From the NCBI GenBank assembly GCA_937891595.1, contig CALATF010000070.1:1-35554 (forward strand): a stretch of 35,554 bases of DNA. The letters are read 5' to 3'. Shown one piece after another: positions 8,169-14,801 of the stretch. Under the pieces are notes generated by a model. The model made no database searches. It saw nothing but the letters and a program-made list of their open reading frames with translations, and was not told the origin of the DNA. The first letter of the stretch is position 1. Each line of letters opens with the position of its first letter. The translations under genes were made by a program, and so were the position numbers. The stretch is from an uncultured Clostridia bacterium (GTDB lineage: Bacteria; Bacillota; Clostridia; Christensenellales; UBA1242).

Positions 8169-8657
8169 TTATTGTTCGCTGGGTTCTTGTAAACTATCTT
8201 TTTCAAAATCTATAACAATATGGCTTGCAGCATCAAAAATTTTTTCTGCTTTTTCGGGCTTAAACTCTACAAACTTTCCATCATCACTTAACGAAGTTCC
8301 TGAATATGTAATAGTACTTTGTCTGCTTCCCTCGTAAACTTTTTGTTCAACACATATAAATTCGCCTTTACCATTTTTAAATGCTATGCCTGTATCAGCA
8401 ATCCTAAAAACAGAATCAAAAAGGCCACCAACTAAAATGCTATCCGCGTTTAAACTATTTTTTTCTTCTTTATCTAAATTATATAGTTCAAAAAAGTTTC
8501 TTCCATCATTTTGGAAAATAGTTAGGCCTTTATCTGGAAATTCTGCAATAATTTCTAAATACATATTTTCTATTTCTTCAGGAGTAAATTTTTCTGGATT
8601 TTCGCCATGTCTAAATTGTTGTTCATTATAATATTTTTCTTTAAATAAATTTTTCAT
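8169..8657 (-). CDS. Small orphan-family protein, paralog 5
   Basis: A 162-aa protein of unknown function, longest of the five. It has an N-terminal Lys/Glu-rich stretch, then FTPEEIENMYLEIIAEF and GLTIFQNDGRNFFELYNLD matching the GV..L......Y pattern. The centre (VFRIADTGIAFKNGKGEFICVEQK) aligns with paralog 4, including the GEF.CVEQK/GQFVNVGQK stretch. The C-terminal motif is YSGTSLSDDGKFVEFKPEKAE (about 125-145), with a tail ending EPSEQ. Paralogs 4 and 5 look closest to each other. The ribosome site (AGGAA) is weak. The promoter overlaps the end of the upstream nucleotidase gene. I see no strong terminator after it. Confidence 0.8.
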   Translation of the reverse strand: MKNLFKEKYYNEQQFRHGENPEKFTPEEIENMYLEIIAEFPDKGLTIFQNDGRNFFELYNLDKEEKNSLNADSILVGGLFDSVFRIADTGIAFKNGKGEFICVEQKVYEGSRQSTITYSGTSLSDDGKFVEFKPEKAEKIFDAASHIVIDFEKDSLQEPSEQ

Positions 8658-8675
8658 AAATTGTTTCCTAAAGTT

Positions 8676-8704
8676 ATCGTAGCATATTCAATCTACTTAT
8701 TCAA
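8676..8704 (-). promoter_or_regulatory. Promoter of paralog 5
   Basis: TTGAAT (8699-8704), 17-base spacer, TACGAT (8676-8681) on the minus strand, with CTA before the -35 box. It lies across the last codons of the upstream nucleotidase gene, so paralog 5 has its own start even though it could also be read through. Confidence 0.5.
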
Positions 8705-9271
8705 TAGCAAAGAGCAAATTTCTTCCCAAGAATTTACCCTAGTAACGTTAAATTCTTTCAATTCTTCATCAGTAAACTCTCTATTATGATAAGCATCAAA
8801 CAATAGTCTTTTTGGAATATTTGTATATTTTAAATTATGTAAATAATCGTCAATTATAATATCTGCACAAATAACATCTTTAGAAGAAGTAAATATAAAT
8901 TTTTTAGGGTCTAAAAAAGGCAAAGCTTTAATTAAATAATTATATTTTGAAGCAAAAAGAAGTGCAGAATCTTTAGGGCTGTTTAAAAAGATAGAAGAAG
9001 AACAAATGTAAATATCATATTCTTCATTTAATTTCTTTAATGCTTTTTTTGCGCCATCTACAAGTGATATATTTTCATAAGGGTCTTCATCAAAAAAAGT
9101 ATCAAAAAATTCTGCCCTTTTATTTTTAGGAATAATAGCATCAATAATATAATCTTTAAAATCATTAATTTTATAATCTGTTCCTAAAAATTTATTTACC
9201 TGTTTTAACATAAAGGATTGACATATTGTGTCGTCAAAATCTATTAAAATTTTTTTCCTTTGCAAAGACAT
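8693..9271 (-). CDS. 5'(3')-deoxyribonucleotidase-like HAD protein (NT5C type)
   Basis: A 192-aa HAD-superfamily phosphatase resembling the NT5C family, which removes phosphate from deoxyribonucleoside monophosphates. Motif I DFDDT is at 11-15 (nucleophile D11, general acid D13), motif II ICSSS at 89-93, a basic residue at K131 and motif III IIIDDY with D141/D142. All the catalytic positions of a HAD phosphatase appear present. It lies 17 bases after the guanylate-kinase-like gene with an AAAGGTG ribosome site, so the two are cotranscribed. Substrate is not certain; several NT5C-like bacterial proteins are uncharacterised. Pairing with a nucleotide-kinase-like protein suggests a nucleotide-related job. 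Confidence 0.82.
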   Translation of the reverse strand: MSLQRKKILIDFDDTICQSFMLKQVNKFLGTDYKINDFKDYIIDAIIPKNKRAEFFDTFFDEDPYENISLVDGAKKALKKLNEEYDIYICSSSIFLNSPKDSALLFASKYNYLIKALPFLDPKKFIFTSSKDVICADIIIDDYLHNLKYTNIPKRLLFDAYHNREFTDEELKEFNVTRVNSWEEICSLLLNK

Positions 9272-9288
9272 ATTAACACCTTTTACAA

Positions 9289-9864
9289 TTAAATTTCAAA
9301 TTGTTTACCTGTTAAAATTTTATACACCCTACCTGAAGCATAATAAGGGTTTTTAACAAAAACTCTATGGTCACAAAACTTTGCATATTGTCTTTCATCT
9401 TTAGCAATAGCAAGACGTTGATTAATTTCTTTTGCATCCGCCCCTCTTTTCTTTAACCTACGCCTAACAATAGATTCATCTGCATTTAAAAAGAAAGTAT
9501 GCGTTTCGTGTTGTTTAAAAAACTCTTTTTCTTTTAATGTTGAAGCTGTTACAGGATCCATAACAATAATGCAGTTGCAATCTTCTAAAATAGAAAGCAC
9601 TTCCGAATATAAAGTACCATACATATAACCATTAGGAAATGTGTTATATTCTAAAAATTCATTATTTGCTATTTTCTTTTCAAAGTCTTCTTTAGAAATA
9701 AAATAATAATCTTTTTCGTCTTCTTCATGTTCCCTTTTTGCTCTTGTAGTACATGAAATAGTTTCTCTAAATTCTTCACTTAGATTTTGACATAAAAATT
9801 GTGAAATTGTTGTTTTGCCCACACCACCAGGACCTGTAATAATAACTATTTTATGCTTTGCCAT
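9289..9864 (-). CDS. Guanylate-kinase-like protein
   Basis: A 191-aa P-loop protein of the guanylate kinase family (GMP + ATP to GDP + ADP in true members). P-loop GPGGVGKT is at 11-18, the GMP-site region ISCTTRAKREHE at 36-47, FLEY at 70-73, YGT at 82-84, and the lid region RRRLKKRGADAKE at 134-146. Odd points: the usual RPxRxGE is AKREHE, and the conserved IDVQGA stretch reads VMDPVTAS. It is therefore probably a diverged paralog, and a housekeeping gmk should exist elsewhere. AAGGAG lies 9 bases upstream. It sits between the HicB-like gene (42-base gap) and the nucleotidase-like gene (17-base gap). Confidence 0.82.
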   Translation of the reverse strand: MAKHKIVIITGPGGVGKTTISQFLCQNLSEEFRETISCTTRAKREHEEDEKDYYFISKEDFEKKIANNEFLEYNTFPNGYMYGTLYSEVLSILEDCNCIIVMDPVTASTLKEKEFFKQHETHTFFLNADESIVRRRLKKRGADAKEINQRLAIAKDERQYAKFCDHRVFVKNPYYASGRVYKILTGKQFEI

Positions 9865-9906
9865 AAAAGTTTTCTCCTTAATGTAAATTTAATAATTATC
9901 TACTTA

Positions 9907-10650
9907 CTATTTTGACTTTTTATCTTTACAATGAATACCTTTGCCTTTTTTACTTCCATCACATTCATGACCTTTTGAACATTTTCCCTCTTTTTTGCCT
10001 TTACCACAGCAATCTTTATCTTCTTTTTTATCGTTACAATCACAATGATTATGTTCATGACACCCACAATCATCATTACATTCATCATCACAATTACAAT
10101 GTTCATGTTCGTGACAGCCACAGTCGCAATCGTCATCACAATCACAGTCTTCATCTTCGCAACCGCAATCACAATGGCTATGGTGATGTTCGTGGTCACA
10201 ATCACATTCTTCGTCATCACAGTCATCTAAATCGTGACCGCCACAATCGTGCGAACAACAAGAACAATCGTGTGAACAAGCATCATAATATTCTAATTCT
10301 TCTGGTGTAGCATATACGTTAATATCTAAATAAACAATTTTATGTTCTGGATATTTTTCCATAAGTTCTTCATCTTCTTCAACATATGGTAAAGATTTCC
10401 CAAAAACAACAAGTTCTTCAACTTCGTCATCTAACATATCTTGCAAAGTTTCTACCATTTCATCTTCATCTGCAATATCTTCAACGCTAGCAAATTCAAA
10501 ACCTGGTAAGAAACCATTATAAAAAGTTGAACCTTCTTTTTTAACTTCTTTAATTAAAGCAGGAAAAGCCGCAACCATTAATGTTCTTTTTATAAGTTCG
10601 TGATTTTCAACAATATCACCAAATTTATTCTCTTCTTTCTTTTTAGCCAT
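9907..10650 (-). CDS. HicB-like protein with Cys/His/Asp-rich metal-binding-type tail
   Basis: A 247-aa two-part protein. Residues about 20-115 resemble the HicB antitoxin-type fold: FPALIKEVKKEGSTFYNGFLPGF, an acidic helix, then GKSLP, and KIVYLDINV as last strand. Residues 125-241 hold 28 Cys and 16 His among many Asp/Glu, with near-repeats such as DDCGCHEHNHCDC, followed by a Lys-rich end. This strongly suggests binding of several metal ions. No HicA toxin gene is adjacent. HicB proteins pair with HicA; here the domain may serve another role. It heads a likely operon with the two genes that follow. GGGGG lies upstream of the ATG. ORFs in other frames over the repeats are shadows. Confidence 0.8.
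   Translation of the reverse strand: MAKKKEENKFGDIVENHELIKRTLMVAAFPALIKEVKKEGSTFYNGFLPGFEFASVEDIADEDEMVETLQDMLDDEVEELVVFGKSLPYVEEDEELMEKYPEHKIVYLDINVYATPEELEYYDACSHDCSCCSHDCGGHDLDDCDDEECDCDHEHHHSHCDCGCEDEDCDCDDDCDCGCHEHEHCNCDDECNDDCGCHEHNHCDCNDKKEDKDCCGKGKKEGKCSKGHECDGSKKGKGIHCKDKKSK
10025..10280. repeat. Degenerate short tandem repeats inside the HicB-like gene
   Basis: The stretch coding for the Cys/His/Asp tail repeats CAATCACA-, TCATCA- and TTCATG-like units. The clearest protein-level repeat covers residues 172-187 and 191-205 (DCxCGCHEHxHCxC). Such DNA can gain or lose units by slippage, so tail length may vary between strains. Confidence 0.6.
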
Positions 10651-10838
10651 GTATTACTACCCCCATAATTATTATTTTGTAATTATAACAAATATATAAA
10701 ATTTTTGAAAGACTTTTTTACAACTAAATTAATTTTAATAAAGCTTTTTTGTTATTTTTTTTATTTGCCTCATATTTAAACCCAAACAACGATAACATGT
10801 TTTATATGTGCAACAAGTACAAATAATATAGCCCTTTA

Positions 10839-10867
10839 TTGATAAAATATAGAAATTATGATATATT
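10839..10867 (+). promoter_or_regulatory. Sigma-A-type promoter of large paralog A
   Basis: TTGATA (10839-10844), 17-base spacer, TATATT (10862-10867). The ribosome site AGAGAGG follows at 10881-10887. The 10651-10894 gap is the divergent upstream region shared with the HicB-like gene, for which I found no clear promoter. Confidence 0.6.
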
Positions 10868-10894
10868 TATTTAAATAAAAAGAGAGGTTTTTTT

Positions 10895-12808
10895 ATGGCA
10901 CTAAAAAAGACAGATGAAATTTACGGAAAACTTTTAAGCAAAATAGGTATTAAATCTACGCTTCTTCCAGGAGCAGACCTTAAAGAAGCAAAGAAAATCT
11001 GGTCAGCAAACGGACTAATCAAGCCTATTTTTAAATCTAATGTTAGCCTTGCTCAAGCAATTTTGCAATCAACAGGAATTAAAGGTGAAATTCCAAGATA
11101 TAACGATAGATTAGATAGTTTATTAACTAGTTATTTAGCAGAAACTATTGTAGTTCCTAAACATCAAAAAGACGTATATGAAGATTTTATATCTGTAGAA
11201 ACATACATTCATCAAAAACCAACGAAATTTACAATTACTAACGACAATAAAAAAACTGAAATTGTGATAACCGAAGACGGTTCTAATATTGAAATTACCC
11301 AAGATGTATTGTTACCAGAGAATAAATCTAAAGCTTCAACACATGCAGAAGCCTATAAAGAAAATTTAGCAAAAGAAATTGTAAATTCTTCAGACAAAGA
11401 AAAGATTATTGATAATTGCTTATTTGTAAAACTACATGAAGATGGTTTTATGAATGTTACACAACACACAACCACCGCTCAAAGAACAGAAAAAAATTAT
11501 GACGGAGTTCACCAAATTTGTTCTTTAACAACAACTAGTTCTTCATATATGGAAGGACCTAATCCAAATTTAATTAAACTTAAAGGATATAAAACTTACG
11601 CGCTACCTAAAACCCAAGAAACAACAACTATTAAATATGTGCCAAAAAATGCTGGAGATTTAATTAATTCTAAAACACTTGAAAATGCTATTGATGTTAT
11701 AGAAAGCACAAAATCTTCTGCTTATAAAACTTTTGAAAATATTGAAAGAATTTATTTCTTAAAACCTTTTAAAAGAGAAGGCTATAAATCAAACACACAA
11801 TTTGAACAAGATGTAACTAATAAAATTTTACAATCATATTCAATATCAGATGCAAGTAAAACAGCTTATTTAATTTCATCTTATAAAAGTTTAGAAGATT
11901 TGAAAGGAACTTCTCGTGGCATTTTTACTCAAGCAAAAGAAATAAAAAATGATTATACAAGCGATGAAAAAGATATTTTATTATCTTATTTCTATCCAAA
12001 ACGATTTGTTTTTACTGATAGGGCCATTCAAAACTTTTCATTAAATGGTCACGCAGTTATTAGAGCATTAACTAAAGAAAGTGGAATAACCGCAGAAGCT
12101 TTATACCAACAAATGAATAGTTTAATCAGCAATACAGGAGAAGAAAATTTAGACCCAAATTTTATTTTGGTATCAACATTCGATAAGGCAATGGATTCCT
12201 TCCACGTTTGTTTTACAAATATGAAAACAAGTGGATTAACATCAATTACTAAAAAGCCTACAGAATTTTCTGTTAGTGTTAATCAAGAAGACAATCAAGT
12301 TAAACTTGATAAATCTTTCAAAACAAATACTATTGTTGTTAAAAATGAACGATATGATGAAAGAGCTGATCTTGTTTATTCAGCAGATATCCCTGCTTTA
12401 GAAGCAACATATAAATTAACTGAAGTTAAAGATGCTTCACAACAAACACCTAACTTCTATTTAGGAGCAATTACAAAAAATCCTTATAATACAGAAGATA
12501 AAAATTCAGTTTGCTTATCAGATGAAAGAGGCCATATTTGTTATCAAATTAGAAACAATCCTATTACTGAGATTATTTCAGACTCTGACGAAAAACTATT
12601 AATTGTACCTGAAAATGACGATACAGAAACACAAGAAGTAGCAGGAGTTTTTGATAAAACAACATTTGCTATATTAGACCCTAAAACATGGGGTGTTATT
12701 AAAAAAGAAACAAATTCTGAAAAAGTTGAAGGGGTAGAAAAATTAACAATAAATGAAGGTTTTTATGCAAAACCTCATGACTTTTCAGAAATAATGATGG
12801 AAGAATAA
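10895..12808 (+). CDS. Large orphan-family protein A
   Basis: I do not recognise this 637-aa protein. It has no signal peptide and no membrane helix, and is rich in Thr, Asn, Lys and Glu. It shares diagnostic stretches with protein B and more weakly with C: RLDSLLTSYLAE (72-83) against KVEPLLNEYISSHL in B and VDSLIFDFLNEHL in C; CLFVKLHEDGFMNVTQ (175-190) against GLYLKQHNDGTINVVQ in B. The Thr/Ser-rich strand region after it (SLTTTSSSY) also matches B (TLTHTSQGY). The C-terminus is acidic. It has its own promoter, AGAGAGG ribosome site and terminator, so it is a single-gene unit on the strand opposite to most neighbours. Confidence 0.82.
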   Translation: MALKKTDEIYGKLLSKIGIKSTLLPGADLKEAKKIWSANGLIKPIFKSNVSLAQAILQSTGIKGEIPRYNDRLDSLLTSYLAETIVVPKHQKDVYEDFISVETYIHQKPTKFTITNDNKKTEIVITEDGSNIEITQDVLLPENKSKASTHAEAYKENLAKEIVNSSDKEKIIDNCLFVKLHEDGFMNVTQHTTTAQRTEKNYDGVHQICSLTTTSSSYMEGPNPNLIKLKGYKTYALPKTQETTTIKYVPKNAGDLINSKTLENAIDVIESTKSSAYKTFENIERIYFLKPFKREGYKSNTQFEQDVTNKILQSYSISDASKTAYLISSYKSLEDLKGTSRGIFTQAKEIKNDYTSDEKDILLSYFYPKRFVFTDRAIQNFSLNGHAVIRALTKESGITAEALYQQMNSLISNTGEENLDPNFILVSTFDKAMDSFHVCFTNMKTSGLTSITKKPTEFSVSVNQEDNQVKLDKSFKTNTIVVKNERYDERADLVYSADIPALEATYKLTEVKDASQQTPNFYLGAITKNPYNTEDKNSVCLSDERGHICYQIRNNPITEIISDSDEKLLIVPENDDTETQEVAGVFDKTTFAILDPKTWGVIKKETNSEKVEGVEKLTINEGFYAKPHDFSEIMMEE

Positions 12809-12813
12809 AAACA

Positions 12814-12848
12814 CAAAAAAACACAGCTTTAGGTCTGTGTTTTTTTAT
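12814..12848 (+). terminator. Terminator after large paralog A
   Basis: Stem ACACAG/CTGTGT extended by A and T runs, an 8-base loop, then T8. A textbook intrinsic terminator just past the stop. Confidence 0.88.
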
Positions 12849-12877
12849 TCAAATAATACAAAAAAACACATTGTCTA

Positions 12878-12906
12878 TTGAAAACAAGGTAAATATATTA
12901 TATAAT
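12878..12906 (+). promoter_or_regulatory. Strong sigma-A promoter of large paralog B
   Basis: TTGAAA (12878-12883), exactly 17 bases, TATAAT (12901-12906), with CTA before the -35 box. This places transcription start near 12913, which rules out the TTG at 12871 as a start codon and supports the ATG at 12934. Confidence 0.82.
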
Positions 12907-12933
12907 ATATCAAATAGTTTTAAGGAGAATTTT

Positions 12934-14703
12934 ATGTCTATAAAAGATTACATAACTCAATCAATTTTATCTAAACTTTATTCAAAAGAGAATGAACCTT
13001 TTCTTAAATTTAAAGAAAAAACAGAAATAAATCAAATAGATAACAAAAGCGTATTTAAAATAGAAAAATATGCAAGTATTAACCCATCTATTCGCTCTTT
13101 TGGAAAACATGCAAACAAAAATGTTACAAATGAAATTATGGAAGCTATAAATTTCCCTTCTTTAGGTTGCAACTCTAAAGTTGAGCCTCTTTTAAACGAA
13201 TATATTTCAAGCCATTTGGGTTTTGATAAATATTCTTCTACTTCCGACTTTTTCCAAATGAGTATAAGGTTTAATGGGCGACAAATAGAAATTGAACATG
13301 AAGACCAACTTATCAACATTTTTGTTGATAATGAAACAGGGGAAATCTTTGCAAAACACAGAGATAGAACTTATTTATCTGAAGATGATGTAACCGAACC
13401 TACAATGTTTTTAAAAGCTTCTAAAAAACCAATGGAATTTAAAAGCGGTTTATATTTAAAACAACATAACGACGGCACTATAAATGTTGTACAAAGTTCT
13501 ACAAATTTTACAAGCACAAAAGAAAACACTTGCACTTTAACTCATACTTCACAAGGTTATATTGTTTTAGCTGAACAAGATGGCCAACTTATTACAACAT
13601 CTACTACTAACCCATCAATATTAAATTACGAAATACAAGACCATGATACAACTCTTTGGCATAATGTAAAAGGTTTTATATCAAAAGCTTCAAACAATAC
13701 ACAAATATTATCTAGAACTCTTGAAAGAGAAATCGTTCTTCAAGAAAGTCCTAAAACAGATATTTCTGAACAAACATCTTTTAAAGAATTTGTTGCTGAT
13801 AAATATGCTAAAGACTTCATTAAAGAAACTATCAAAAATCAACTTGCTGGCCAGCCAGAAGAAGTTATAGCAGAAAAAATTGAAGACATATTATTTGATT
13901 ATGATTTTGAAGAATCTACCAGAAACTTTTATAACAGACAAGTTATAAAACATATGGAACAAAAATCATTAACACCTGAAGGCATGCAATTTGTAGCTGA
14001 CAATCAGTATGGTATTTTAACAAGAGCCTTATTCACACCTGTTTATACCCCAAGTGCAGTAGTTGAAAAACAAATGACCCCACTTGTTAAAAACCTTTGT
14101 GAAGGTTACCAAACAGAAACAGGCACAAGCATTAGCAACATTGTAGTAACAACTTTAGGGAATGAACAATGCATAACATTTAAAAGTAACGAAAAAGAAA
14201 ATGTTTCCATTATTTCTAGCGAAAATGAACAACTTATTAACCAAAATTATAAAGACACTAAAAAAACATATAATGCAAAAATGATAAACCATTCATATGA
14301 ACAATTAGTAAACAACAATACATCAAGTGCTGTTCTTTACACACCTACTACCACATTGTATGCTGAAGTTAACATCACTAGCTGGTTTAAAACACAATAT
14401 AACACACCTACATATATTTCAAATACTAGCGAAACTAGAATTGTAAAAAATGAAGACTATCAATACACTTCAGACTATTTAAATAAAGAAAGTGGTGCAA
14501 AAGAGTTCTATTTAGAAAACAAAGAGGTTGCAAGAACATTAGATAATTTAGGAAGAATTTTAGCTAGAAACGACATGAGCTATAATGAGGTGGATAAAGA
14601 AAAATATAATATTACAGCTCAAGATGAAGAATTATTAATATTTGCTATTGATAAAGTACAAACACAAGACACAACACAAAACGACGGGCCATCAATGTCT
14701 TAA
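12934..14703 (+). CDS. Large orphan-family protein B
   Basis: A 589-aa protein of unknown function. I chose the ATG at 12934 because AAGGAG lies 7 bases upstream and a near-perfect promoter lies between it and the in-frame TTG at 12871. It is a diverged paralog of A and C: KVEPLLNEYISSHL (82-95) and GLYLKQHNDGTINVVQ (172-187) match A; FKEFVADKYAKDFIKETIKNQL matches C (KYAYDSKKEKECDRKLLLSQL). The protein is Thr/Asn-rich with many short beta-type stretches (for example SAVLYTPTTTLYAEV) and lacks a signal peptide or membrane helix. The C-terminus (DEELLIFAID) resembles EKLLIVPEND in A. It is a single-gene unit with its own promoter and terminator. Confidence 0.82.
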   Translation: MSIKDYITQSILSKLYSKENEPFLKFKEKTEINQIDNKSVFKIEKYASINPSIRSFGKHANKNVTNEIMEAINFPSLGCNSKVEPLLNEYISSHLGFDKYSSTSDFFQMSIRFNGRQIEIEHEDQLINIFVDNETGEIFAKHRDRTYLSEDDVTEPTMFLKASKKPMEFKSGLYLKQHNDGTINVVQSSTNFTSTKENTCTLTHTSQGYIVLAEQDGQLITTSTTNPSILNYEIQDHDTTLWHNVKGFISKASNNTQILSRTLEREIVLQESPKTDISEQTSFKEFVADKYAKDFIKETIKNQLAGQPEEVIAEKIEDILFDYDFEESTRNFYNRQVIKHMEQKSLTPEGMQFVADNQYGILTRALFTPVYTPSAVVEKQMTPLVKNLCEGYQTETGTSISNIVVTTLGNEQCITFKSNEKENVSIISSENEQLINQNYKDTKKTYNAKMINHSYEQLVNNNTSSAVLYTPTTTLYAEVNITSWFKTQYNTPTYISNTSETRIVKNEDYQYTSDYLNKESGAKEFYLENKEVARTLDNLGRILARNDMSYNEVDKEKYNITAQDEELLIFAIDKVQTQDTTQNDGPSMS

Positions 14704-14709
14704 TAACTA

Positions 14710-14746
14710 AAAGAACATAGATTTCTACTTTATCTATGTTCTTTTT
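14710..14746 (+). terminator. Terminator after large paralog B
   Basis: A 13-base stem AAAGAACATAGAT/ATCTATGTTCTTT, 9-base loop, then T run. Confidence 0.85.
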
Positions 14747-14801
14747 AAAATAATACATTAGGTTTTATTTATTATATATTAAATTATTTAAGGAATAAAA
14801 A

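Noticed and set aside
10025..10280. Repeats considered as a CRISPR array
   Set aside because: The units are only 6-15 bases, degenerate and in frame with a coding sequence; there are no spacers of uniform size and no cas genes.
9912..10310. Plus-strand His-rich ORF opposite the HicB-like gene, and a same-strand Val/Met/Ile-rich ORF there
   Set aside because: Both are shadows of the Cys/His/Asp-rich repeat in other frames; they have no ribosome site and show implausible composition.
12871..12933. TTG start 21 codons upstream for large paralog B
   Set aside because: A near-perfect promoter lies between the TTG and the ATG at 12934, which has a proper ribosome site. The TTG would be upstream of the transcript start.
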